Positions 1 to 9,241 of a stretch of DNA of 64,000 nt are shown piece by piece. The position numbers and the translations under genes were made by a program. Location: assembly GCA_021432635.1 (NCBI GenBank), contig MU270090.1, positions 124,001-188,000 of the forward strand, written 5' to 3'. The stretch's first letter is position 1. Each line of letters opens with the position of its first letter. The notes beneath the pieces are model-generated. The model had not been told where the DNA came from. It searched no databases and saw only the letters and a list, made by a program, of their open reading frames with translations. This stretch comes from Thozetella sp. PMI_491 (lineage: Eukaryota > Ascomycota > Sordariomycetes > Chaetosphaeriales > Chaetosphaeriaceae).

Positions 1-92
1 CGTAGATAGTGGTGTGGCCAATATTTAGGGAACTATGGGACCGTTTCTTGTAGCTCTACCTAGTCTGTTTGAGTGGCGGTCCTTAACCTTAC

Positions 93-588
93 TCATTCCT
101 TCTTGAGTGGTATATAGTAATCGCGTTGGTATAGAATCTTGCCCTGGTCGTTGAACTCGAGCACCGAGACACCCTTCACAGCATCGGCTTGCCCCTTCTT
201 CGCTTCTTGAAAGTCTTCTGCATACTTCCAGGCCATGAGCCCCTCTACAACGAAGTGCTTGTGATCGCCGCTGATCGAAATAACATCGTAGGTGATGTTA
301 TTTAGTAGACGGAAACACATTTCCAGCCATCCGCGAACCTCGCTCTTGTCCTTTGCTTTGACCCCCATGTCTATTCCACTTGAAGGTTAGCATATACCTC
401 GAATGTAGCGGTCTTGCCGTGAAGAGAGGCACCGTACGGTAATCGTCGAACTTGGAATCCTCAAGGAAGTATGAGAGGCCGGCATCCATGTCCTTGTCCA
501 CCCAGGCTTTGAAATAAGCCTGAACATTCGATTCCCAGAACACCTTCGTCCCTTCGGGAACGCCCGTTGGTGCCGCAAGTCCAGACAT
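93..588 (-). pseudogene. NTF2/SnoaL-like small protein, apparently frameshifted
   Basis: The minus strand starts at an ATG at 586-588 and reads MSGLAAPTGVPEG, then an N-terminal helix region of the SnoaL/NTF2-like kind (KVFWESNVQAYFKAWVDKD). The C-terminal part (VKGVSVLEFNDQGKILYQRD) is the typical last strand of the family, and the stop is at 93. A 47-bp intron is plausible: the donor follows codons for HGKTATFE, there is a TGCTAAC branch site, and the next exon begins DKSEVRGWLE. The codons for DDYRT and for ASLHGKTATFE lie in different frames and no intron separates them. I read this as a one-base frameshift near 430-435, although a base-call error would look the same. Such proteins are small steroid-isomerase-like or polyketide-cyclase-like enzymes of mostly unknown substrate. 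The neighbouring relic at 1645-1995 fits a decaying gene-poor flank. Confidence 0.55.
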
Positions 589-1644
589 GATCGTGTTTAG
601 AGATAGTCCAAAGTGCTTCGCAAATACAAACACGTACCGAGTGCAAACGCTTCGCTCCACGTGATGCTTGATACGTTCTCGGGTGGCACACTCAGCCACA
701 GAGCGAACACAGCTGCTATTTATGCGTCAGACGCTTGGTCGTTGCAGATCGTCTGCCATTTGCGGGGTGACTAATTGTGCAAAGTCTTGCAATATCCGAT
801 GCAATGAGATGCAGAGAGACTCGCAAATCGGTCAAACATACGGAATAGAAACCGGGATACGAGCTAAGAGAATTAGGTACTATTGGGTGGATTACGTAGT
901 AGCACTTACCGGAGCACATGTTGACAACTGTGCCAGGGTGCGATTCGCGGAGCCATCCAACTATTGTCAGCAAGATATGGGGACCTTGCCACTGTGGTGG
1001 TTGTTGATTTGTACATGCAAAACTGAGAGGAATTAAAGTTCTGACTAATATTTTGGTTTGTTTGCCCATTGTTTTGACACCGTGGAGGAATTTTGCATGG
1101 GCCGACCACCAGATGATTGACTCCTCACACCGCAGGGGGCCATACCCCTCAGGGTGCTCAGGCACTAATTTGATGGTTTTGATATTTCTTCTCGCGCGGC
1201 TTCTATCGCCGTGGGGCAAATATACACTATACTATACTAAATCACAACCCTGGTGCAATGTGGCATCGCTAAAGACTTTATGCGAGCGGATCAAGTCCAA
1301 CTAGATTTTAGAGGCATCTTACCTCATGGGTACGCGCAGATTATCACGATTGACTTGGACGAGTTCCGTTTCAGCTTACAGGACTGTATACAAGGAATGG
1401 CCTTAATCGATGAGCAATGGCTGTAAAAGGCCACCTGTCGTACAGCGTACATATATACTACACTATGACCAATAAGTGATAGTGGATTCACTTATGCCGA
1501 TTTGGTATAACTAGTCATTATATGTAACTACGACACCATCGAAAGCGCCACGGCGAGGGACAAGGCGACGGAGAATTTCCATAGTGAAGCGTCATTATCA
1601 CTGCGCTCCTGAGCCCGCCTGTCCGGGCTGAAGCTTCCTCTTAA
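589..1644. other. Intergenic, no gene seen
   Basis: Short open frames on both strands begin at non-ATG codons or have no recognisable domain. I see no coding signal, tRNA or clear repeat here. It separates two damaged gene remnants. Confidence 0.5.
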
Positions 1645-1995
1645 CCGGAGGCATGCCTCTCAAACTTCAAAAACGAAGTAGTCTACGTGAACTCGTTCTC
1701 GGTTAGCCAAAACGACATGCTGGACTCAGCTCTTCGAGTCACCGGTACGCAGAAACGCGACTGGACGATCACAAATGAATCCTCCAAAGAACGGTACAAT
1801 GCAGGTCTGCAAGAGATACAGGGAGTCAAGCGCATTGGGTATGTCAAGATGATGTACACGAGAGACTTCTATCCCGATGGCTGTGGCGACTTTGAGAAGC
1901 ACAAAGGTACTCTTAGTGGTCTCCTCGGCTTGCCTGCGGAGAATATCGATGAAGCGACCAAGTTAGCGATGGAGCGAGCGAAACAGTCCGGTTAG
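1645..1995 (+). pseudogene. C-terminal fragment of an NmrA/isoflavone-reductase-like protein
   Basis: The open frame follows an in-frame TAA at 1642-1644 and has no ATG in a sensible place, yet it reads like the C-terminal third of an NmrA/isoflavone-reductase (atypical SDR) protein. FKNEVVYVNSFSVSQNDML corresponds to the family's conserved 'YVNSFTVSQNEIL' strand and is followed by a VTGT segment and a terminal helical region ending in a stop at 1993-1995. The Rossmann half with the GxxGxxG motif is missing upstream. Either the rest was deleted, or this is a surviving exon of a decayed gene. Two intact relatives of the broad family occur at 36.5 kb and 40.1 kb, but the wording differs, so it is not a recent duplicate of either. 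Confidence 0.6.
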
Positions 1996-2055
1996 GTTAC
2001 AGAGTAATGGAACTGTCATCTTAGTCTTTGGTGCTGCATGGGCTGGACTTTTTTT

Positions 2056-2081
2056 GGGGGGGGGGGGGGGGGGGGGGGGGG
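2056..2081 (+). repeat. Poly-G homopolymer, 26 bases
   Basis: A run of seven T is followed directly by 26 consecutive G and then a G-rich tail (gagggagggg). This is the longest homopolymer in the window. It can form G-quadruplex structures and its length is uncertain in most sequencing data. Confidence 0.9.
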
Positions 2082-2756
2082 AGGGAGGGGCGGAGGCATT
2101 CGCATGCAACGATCCGTTGTTCTGTGGCGGCCTAAAAGTCGGAACCCGTTCCTGGATTCAACAGCGGGGGAACCTCTACTCAGTGTTAGATTATGGCAGT
2201 GCATTACCAGAGGGGGTAAACGTCATAAAAAATGGAAAAGAAACTGGCGCTACTACGGAGAGCATACTAACGGCCCCTTGAACACTGTGTTCGAACTGCA
2301 TTACAATATTCCCTGACGCGGTGAGTCGTCAAGTTATTCTCAGACACAGTCCGTAAGTTGTGGCACGTTAGGAGAGGGCCTCGGGGTACCTAGGTACCTA
2401 CTTTGGGTACTCGTGCACGGCCGAAAACTGACGGGCGGCTGCGTCCTGGTGCCAAAACCAGCGAATTTCGCTACACCGTGTCAGAACCAAATGACACATG
2501 GAGTCGGATGACTTTTCTCCGACGCTCCCTGCGAGTTATTTCGTCGGTATTTAGCCCTTCCAATGGCTGTTGCGTGGCTGTTGATGATGTAATCGGTACG
2601 CAATGATGATCCCGCATGCTCCACGATGCTTTGACGTCACTTTAAGACTTGCTTCCCTACCTATATACTTCACCAACCCAAAATCCTCCTAATTCTCAGC
2701 CTTGTCGGTTGTCTACACGTATTTCCACGCCGCATCATATAAACGAAGATAGCAAA

Positions 2757-3056
2757 ATGTCGCAAACTTACAGCGCATCGAGCTACAGCTACAGCTACAG
2801 CAGCAGCAGCATCAGCAGCAGCGCAACAAACCAAAATGGCAAGGTCTCCGGCAGCAGGCACAGCGAACATGTGGTCTCCAATCCGTCGGGAACAACTGTC
2901 AGAACAGTGTCACAAACCCTAGGAGACCCTCCCGTGGAGCAGGTTCGCCGATTCGACAATCGTGGTCGGGAGGTGCTCGGTGGCCCTACTGACGACGCCA
3001 GCCGTCGCATTGAAGACGTGACCGAGGATAAGGAAGCACACCGAGATCATAAATAA
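2757..3056 (+). CDS. Small Ser/Tyr-rich hypothetical protein
   Basis: A 99-residue protein beginning at the ATG at 2757 (context AGCAAAATGTCG). The N-terminus is a low-complexity Ser/Tyr stretch (SYSYSYSSSSISSSA, partly a CAGCAG/TACAGC repeat in the DNA). It is followed by a more conserved segment, NPSGTTVRTVSQTLGDPPVE and QVRRFDNRGREVL, and a charged tail. Short fungal proteins of this layout (Ser-rich head, 'PSGTTVRTxSQxLGEP' core) are known only as hypothetical proteins. There is no signal peptide, membrane segment or known domain. A TATA-like tatatactt lies about 95 bp upstream of the ATG. I do not know its function; the codon-phase pattern and the conserved core make it a probable real gene. 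Confidence 0.65.
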   Translation: MSQTYSASSYSYSYSSSSISSSATNQNGKVSGSRHSEHVVSNPSGTTVRTVSQTLGDPPVEQVRRFDNRGREVLGGPTDDASRRIEDVTEDKEAHRDHK

Positions 3057-3314
3057 AGTGGTTGGTTGGCTCATTGGGTGGAAAATGTGCACGATACAGA
3101 GCAGTGTACGGCTGTTCTCGGCAAATTTGCTGCGGCTCCGATGGCTCTTATCAAACTCGATTGCAAGAAAAGTATCTTGATTTTCCTACACCATCAACAA
3201 AGGCACCCTGGACTCAGCGGAATATATATCCAAATCGTGCTCCAGACACGCCTTCTATCACACGCTCGAGCGGAATCGTCGACACTCCACTTTCTTCTTG
3301 CAATCCTGGTTGAT

Positions 3315-4763
3315 TTACGCTCCGCTTCCGTCTCCGGGAAGCTTGTTGATCCCTAAGCAAAAGTTAGAAAAGACATATTCAAGCCGGAGGAATCCCCTGC
3401 ACTCACATCCTTCGATCACCTCGTTCACCGTATCCTTGACAGAGCACTGGTTGGCGTTGGTGAAGGACTGGACCTTCAGATCCGTGCAGGTCGCACCGAA
3501 GCAGCCGTTATCCATGGCCTTCTGGAGCGCATCGTCCTTCCAGCCGAAAACATAGTCTGCGTGTTGGCCGTAGCCGGTGCTGTTGTGTGTTAGCTCCCTC
3601 TCCGTGTTTAGGAATGCGACAGGGCGGTCATACTGGTCTCCAGTGCTAAGCCGGAAGGGCTGAGACCCATCCGTGGGCCATTCCTTCTTGTCGTTGAAAC
3701 CAGTCGTGTCCCAGACGATCTCCAGCATCACCTGTGGAATTTTGACCGGGTGGCTGGCAGGGCAGTCGCCGCTAGTGGCAAAGGATGCCGGGCCGGCTTT
3801 GGGATAGGCAATGTGGTCCTGGTGGTTAGGACTGTCGAGGTTCTTGCCGTCCCAGCAGCTGTGTCTTCCGTTAGCTCTGCATATTCCCCCAGAATCCTCA
3901 TCGAGGCCCTAGGACCCAAGACTCACGTCGGGAAGTGAATGTTGGAGCGAATGCCGCCGAGACACGGCGTGGATGGGAACGTCTCAGTGTCGAGCTTAGG
4001 ATCCGCGCAGGGCGATTGATCGTCGCCCTTGAAGTCGGGGCCGCTAAAGCAGCGGAAGCAGCTCTGTGACTTGAAGCCTGTTCCCTTCTTCTCACGCCTC
4101 ATCGAATCGCCAACGAGCATGCGGAATCCCTAGAAACCCCGATTAGCCGCAGTACACACTCCTTAAATTACGCCCCTCCGGCCCAAGCAGCTGGTATGCT
4201 AAACACATACCGGCTTGAAAGCGGTAGTCTTGCCCCTACCCGGGGAAGTGTAGTAGACGGTCACGCCTCCCTGTGATCCCTCCAGGAACCGATTAGGGAT
4301 CTGCGGAACGCGCTTGAAGGTCCCGTTGCGAGCAGCAAAATACATGTTGGCGGTCCAATAGTTGGACAAGTCGTCGGCAAAGCTGCACGTGGTGCATGTG
4401 GCAATTTTAGAGACATCGCTCGACGGGATCGAGGCGTTGAACGCGTTCTGACATGTGTGAGTCTTGGTTTTGTCCTCACAGAGGGGACCAATTACGCACT
4501 CCTCCAACGACCTGGTGCAGGTGTGGCGACGGGTTCACATCGGGGTTGACAAGACTGTCAACCAAGAGTTAGCTGTGTTTGTTTCGTTTCTTGTTTGCTG
4601 TTGGCGTTTACGGATCTAGACGCTCGATAACCACCTGCGAGCAGCCGAATCGGATGAGGCTGAATCCACTGCCGCCATCCTTGGCACCAGGCGGACGCGT
4701 CGGCGTCACTTGCGGTAAGGCGTACGCGAGAGCCGGCGCGAAGAGAAGCCTTGTCAAAATCAT
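3315..4763 (-). CDS. Secreted DUF1996-family protein, six exons
   Basis: Minus-strand gene with exons 4612-4763, 4500-4554, 4211-4447, 3927-4129, 3407-3858 and 3315-3352 (total 1,137 nt, 378 residues, in frame at every junction). All introns have GT..AG ends; the last, 54 bp with a TCTAAC branch site, would be read through in frame if retained. The protein opens with a signal peptide (MILTRLLFAPALAYA) and then shows the DUF1996 hallmarks: FGCSQVVIERLDPLVNP, the His-rich SPHLHQVVGGN, the CTTCSFADDLSNYWTANMYF block, GFRMLVGDSMRR, and CWDGKNLDSPNHQDHIAYP followed by HADYVFGWKDDALQKAMD. Family members are extracellular fungal proteins, sometimes with WSC domains. Their biochemical role is not established; the conserved Cys/His/Trp residues suggest a carbohydrate-active or metal-binding fold, which is inference. 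Length is normal and no damage is seen. Confidence 0.92.
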
Positions 4764-5758
4764 AGTGATTCTCGGCGACTAGTTTGGTTTTCCCACAAGA
4801 GAAGGACGGCAGTCGTGCCTCGAGACGGAGCGGCTCGAGTGGGACCGGCGAAGCGCGGGCCTGACTTTAAAGAGCGGACTGCCCCGCGAAGAATGGCCCG
4901 TGACGCCCGTCATTATCTGGCCCAAAAATGCCGATCAAGAAACAGAGGGGCCCGGAGGCAATCTTGGTTTATTGATCGTGCGCAAGAGACCTATCAAACG
5001 CCGTGGCCCGGCACTTCGGCCTATCGGGAGACTACTGTGAGGGCGGCAACACTTTTGCCGCCAACCCGGTTGATCTGGGGCACATGCATGTTCACCATTT
5101 TAGAAGCCTTCTGAACTTTGTCGCATAGTGTCGTTAATATATCTTTGCACCATTCTCCACACTGCGACGCAAGAACGGCGCTTCCGTCATCCAGAGGTTG
5201 AAGAGGCGAACCTGTCTGTTTCGAGAAGGCACACTGTACCCGGATCTGAGCAGCCAGAGTCAGTTAATAGGCTCGAATTATACCGAAGACTTCCTTTTGG
5301 TAATTGATACCATTGGCGGTAGAGAAATCTCTGACGGTATAACGGTGCATATACTGTGCCGTTACCGAATCACTTTGCTCTCACGTATCTGTGGGCCAAA
5401 ATTTCACTACCTAGGCAGGTACTTTAGGTGCCGTCGGAGACCGACAGAATCCTCCAACTGAATGCACTACAGCAATGTGATTCCTTCGTTGCTTCTTCGC
5501 TCCCTGAATCCTCAGCAGACTGCCAAACACATGAATCCCCTGTTTGCCATGCTGCCACGGTCCTCAAACGATTGCCAAATACATGAGCCTTTTCTCATCT
5601 CTCCACCGGTACCATGATTACCACTCCAGCTGTCTACGACACATTTCTCAGTGGTGGGTTGCCAGACACGGAAGCATTGTCAGTCAGTTCCACCCGTGCC
5701 AGTCCAACCACGCTATCCGATGGTGCCCAATACAAGCAACCAGTTGCCAGAGAAGACC
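4764..5758. other. Intergenic, no gene seen
   Basis: Upstream region of the DUF1996 gene and downstream region of the MYND gene. Open frames here have no family resemblance. A short palindromic motif of the ctaggcaggta type lies near 5409. Confidence 0.5.
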
Positions 5759-6436
5759 TTAGTTGAAGAAGGAACCCTGGGTGATGTAGCCGGCTAGCAG
5801 GCGGCCAATCTCGATTCCTCGCTCGTTGTTCGCATCTTGATAGACGTCATTGGCGAACATCCGCATCTGCATACCCATGCTTCCGTCATCGTAGCGCAGG
5901 GTGACCACGCGCAGGTCTAGCATGTCGTACAGGCAATGGAACTGCCCACCCTGAACGCTGACCTTCTTGCACTCCTTATTCTTCTTCTCGTCCCACCACT
6001 TTGGCAGCAGGCCCTTGGTCTCAGCAAACTTCAGGAACTGATCGAAGCCGGTGGGGCCGAAAGTTTTGGCGGTGTCCCAGGCGTCAAAGATGTCCTTGCT
6101 AGCGATGTCGAGATTACGGATGTTGTCGTTGACGCGAAGGCGGTAAGAGTCGATGAGGAGACGATACACCTCCTTCTTCGGGCGGTCGTTCAGCCAAGTC
6201 TTGCGCTCGAGGCGTCCATAGGCGTCGTGGACGGGCTGCACGCGGCTGACGACGGGAGCCGGCAGGATTGGCAGCTCCTGGAGGTTTTTGCCGCAGATCT
6301 TCTTATGCTCGGGCCAGTCCGCCACCTGGCACTCCTTGCAGCAATACTTCGCGGTTAAGCCTTTGGCGAGGCACTTGGCGCAGTCCTTGAGGGTGACCTC
6401 AGGCTCGGCCTTGGCGCACTTTGAGCAAGCAGCCAT
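5759..6436 (-). CDS. MYND-type zinc finger protein
   Basis: A single-exon, 225-residue protein. The start is the ATG at 6434-6436, because the finger begins at once (MAACSKCAKAEPE) and the frame further upstream opens only at non-ATG codons. Residues 4-49 form a MYND finger with the expected ligands: CSKC, DCAKC, YCCKEC, DWPEHKKIC. MYND fingers bind two zinc ions and usually mediate protein-protein contacts, often with proline-rich partners in chromatin or signalling complexes. The rest of the protein (about 50-225) is a mixed helical region with conserved-looking YRLRVND and LPKWWDEKK segments and no catalytic SET domain, so it is not a SMYD methyltransferase. Similar small MYND proteins are common in ascomycetes with unknown role. 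Confidence 0.9.
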   Translation of the reverse strand: MAACSKCAKAEPEVTLKDCAKCLAKGLTAKYCCKECQVADWPEHKKICGKNLQELPILPAPVVSRVQPVHDAYGRLERKTWLNDRPKKEVYRLLIDSYRLRVNDNIRNLDIASKDIFDAWDTAKTFGPTGFDQFLKFAETKGLLPKWWDEKKNKECKKVSVQGGQFHCLYDMLDLRVVTLRYDDGSMGMQMRMFANDVYQDANNERGIEIGRLLAGYITQGSFFN

Positions 6437-7170
6437 GATGACGATGAGTAGAAATCGGTGATGTGACTTAGGATGGTATGGAAAGCCGGTTTCGTGTCGG
6501 CTGTTGATGGACAATGGGATTCTTGTCGTTGTTGGTGGAAGTGAAGGAGGCTTGTTAACTGTGAAGAGAACACAGTTTGTGATCAGAACGACGAGTGAGT
6601 TTTTGGGAGGGGGGTCGGTTTGAAAATTGAGATTTGGAAAGCCCTAAGGTGCCCTTCACAAAATTCCAGTTTTCAAAGCGCGAGCTGGAGAGATAAACAA
6701 ACACCCTATCCTCCATTCGAATTTGGCCTCGGTCTGTAATTTTGTCTCTGCCCACGTGATCCATCCAACAATAATAATTACAGTTTCAAAACACCCAAAT
6801 ATCTTAAAGCCCGTATATCCTTTCTAATAAGCCATTCTAGGAGGTGCTCTTAATCGCTTCTGTAGTGTTTCGTGTGTATCCTGCCCCTGTCGCCAAAGAG
6901 TGTTGCAATCGCATCAGCCAGGTACTGTAGGAATAGGCTCTACAGGCACATTTAATTAGTTGATTCATTTCTTTTCTATCATAGACCACAGTGGGAGCCA
7001 AAAAGGAAGGGAGAAATTGGAAACGACGAGGACGTAGAGGATGAGAGTGGCAAAACTCAACCGCCCAGCCTTGTGACCCGGCTGGGCGGTTGAGAAAGCT
7101 CACAGACCACGGCGGCTCCTGTCCGAAGGCAGAAGGCTGGCAGGCATCGCAGTCCGGAATCTACCTTTTT
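6437..7170. other. Upstream region of the MYND gene
   Basis: No gene is supported here. There is a short imperfect inverted repeat around 7060-7100, where ccgcccagccttgtgacccggctgggcgg can fold into a hairpin with a GCCCAGCC stem. Confidence 0.45.
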
Positions 7171-7171
7171 T

Positions 7172-7262
7172 TAGACACCAAGCCGGGGCTCGAACCTAAC
7201 GCTTGGCGGAGGTATTCTACGTGTTAAGTTGGCCGGTTAGACTACTGCGCCATGCACCTCTA
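7172..7262 (-). repeat. tRNA-derived SINE-like or tRNA pseudogene
   Basis: Read on the minus strand, this segment has an A-box match (TGGCGCAGTAG) and a B-box match (GGTTCGAGCCC) about 55 nt apart, followed at the 3' side by a run of seven A. Those are the internal Pol III promoter elements of a tRNA. The D, anticodon and acceptor stems do not pair properly, and the T-arm is replaced by a different stem (CCAAGC/GCTTGG), so it is not a working tRNA. A tRNA-derived SINE head or a decayed tRNA gene would explain it. I cannot define the full ends, and only one clear copy is seen in the window. Confidence 0.4.
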
Positions 7263-7264
7263 GC

Positions 7265-8440
7265 TATGCCATTGTTAAAAGAGAAGGGCCAAATGTAGTC
7301 CGACGTATCCTAGTTCGGGTGCCATGGTCTCGTTATTGTACCATAAGTACCTAGGTACAAGTGTTTCGAGGAACTGCAGTAGTATATGTCCCCAGCTTGG
7401 GGGTCCAACCAACCATCATGATGACGGTTCTGCATTGCTGAGTCTGGGTAGTCAACGGAAGGTGACTCCGCACTTCTATTTCCCAAAGCCCCGGCTCTCA
7501 GAAGAGACGAAACATATGGGTTGAAGCAACGTTTTGGTATTCCTAACTCTTCGGAAAACGTGGATTGCGCCTCGCATCTTTCCACATTGACTCTCCAACA
7601 ACTATCAATTGACGGGAAATGAAGCTTAGAGAGATTTAACTGAGTTGTCCATTAGTTACCCCAAAGATGGCATTATTAAGCATCTGACGCTTTCCTATTC
7701 TCGTTGACCGGGAGCCTGATTGGCTGCGCTTCCTGAGCAGCAAGTTAGAGGCGGCGCATATTTCTGCAAGTCTGGTGCCCCATTCTTAATTTGAGGTAAG
7801 TCCGCCGTAAAGCGCAAGTTATACAGGCCTAATTCAAAGGCTTCCCCGGATTCTGGACATTTTTTGATCTATTTCCACCAACCGTGAGTAGCGTTGGCGC
7901 CAAGCGTAGACCCATGTTGTATCCCTACGACACTGGGCTGGTTGCCAAGGCCAGTAGCTGCCGGGGATAGAGCGCTGATCCCCTCACGAAGCTCGTTCCG
8001 AGGCAGTGGTCCCTCACCCCTGAACATGGAATAATTGGTGGAAGGGTCTCTAAGTGGCCCTTCCGTCGAATAAGGCATGATGAAAGCGGACACTAGACTG
8101 CCCTGGGCTGGGCCTTTGGTCAGATGAATGGATTCTTTGCCCGAGGGGACGGGTCGTTCCACCAACAACAGGAACTGGGTTCATTTCAAGCTTAAAATCA
8201 CCCAAATATTGGTTCTGGAGCCTCATCTGCTCATCCCCACTGCCAAAGGGATATCATTGGTGGCATAACCCTGCCAAGAATCGTCCTCAGCGTCTGAAAG
8301 CCTAGATCGGCGTAAGTCCCTGAGAATCGCCAAGATAAATAAGACCTTTCACTGCCCATATCGCCTCTGCAAAATAGAACCGCAGACCATCAGCTATCAA
8401 GTCCATCATATTTTAGTTACTTGTAGTCAAATCAGACATC
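7265..8440. other. Upstream region of the pectate lyase gene
   Basis: No gene recognised. A gtacctaggtac palindrome lies near 7348. The minus-strand open frame at 7869-8168 starts at a non-ATG codon and shows no domain. The last 100 bp before 8441 are the likely promoter/5' leader of the pectate lyase. Confidence 0.45.
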
Positions 8441-9241
8441 ATGCTCGCCAAGGTATCCATCCTCCTCTCGGCAGTTGCCGTTGCGTCAGCGGCGACGACC
8501 AACACGAACCTGCAGACCTCCTTCCCGAAGTCTTCGGGAACAACCAACCTCGCGGCAGTTCGGACCCTGGCTGCCGGAGAGAAACTCGACGGCGGAATGC
8601 TTCAGTGGGATCGTAGCCCTTCGACTTGTAGCGGGCAAGCCGAGGGCGGCGACTCGGACGCCGTATTCATCCTGGAGGACGGTGCCACACTGAGCAACGT
8701 CGTCATCGGACCCAACAATGGCGAGGGTATTCACTGCAAGGGTAGCTGTACTCTGAACAACATGTAAGTATATCGACACTTCCGAGTGCCCGCTGGTCAC
8801 TAACTACAGAACAGCTGGTGGACCGACGTCTGTGAGGATGCCGCAACCTTCAAGCAGTCCTCCGGTACGTCGTACGTCAACGGCGGTGGTGCTCGCAACG
8901 CGGACGATAAAGTCCTGCAGCACAATGGCGGCGGCACGGTGGCCGTAAAGAACTTCTACGTCAGCAACGTCGGCAAGGTGTACCGGTCCTGCGGAAACTG
9001 CGGCTCGCAGACGTCCCGCCACAGCACTTTCAGCAACATCTACGTGAGCGGCGCCAAGGTCGTGGCTGGCGTCAACGGCAACTACGGCGACACGACCTAC
9101 ATCCATGACAGCTGTGTCAAGGATTCGAGCCTGTGCTGGGAGTATAAGGGCAACAGCAACGGCGATGAGCCGAGCAAGACCGGCAGCGGGCCCACCGGGA
9201 CGGCCTGCACGACTGCGGCAGTCAAGACCAGCGGGTGTTAA
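8441..9241 (+). CDS. Secreted pectate lyase, PL3 family
   Basis: Two exons, 8441-8763 and 8815-9241, joined across a 51-bp intron (GTAAGT..CAG, with TAACTA branch) to give 249 residues in frame. Residues 1-18 are a signal peptide (MLAKVSILLSAVAVASA). The mature part is a PL3 right-handed beta-helix: SDAVFILEDGATLSNVVIG, GIHCKGSCTLNN, WWTDVCEDAATFK, GGGARNADDKVLQHNGGG and the Cys-rich YRSCGNCGSQ. The Asp-rich ADDKVLQHNG stretch is the conserved calcium-binding/catalytic neighbourhood of the family. The enzyme cleaves de-esterified polygalacturonate by calcium-dependent beta-elimination in plant cell walls. Length is as usual for fungal PL3 (about 240-250). It points to pectin use by a plant-associated or litter fungus. 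It stands alone and is not clustered with other wall-degrading genes. Confidence 0.95.

Noticed and set aside
7869-8168. 99-residue open frame on the minus strand
   Set aside because: It begins at a non-ATG codon and shows no domain or conserved pattern.
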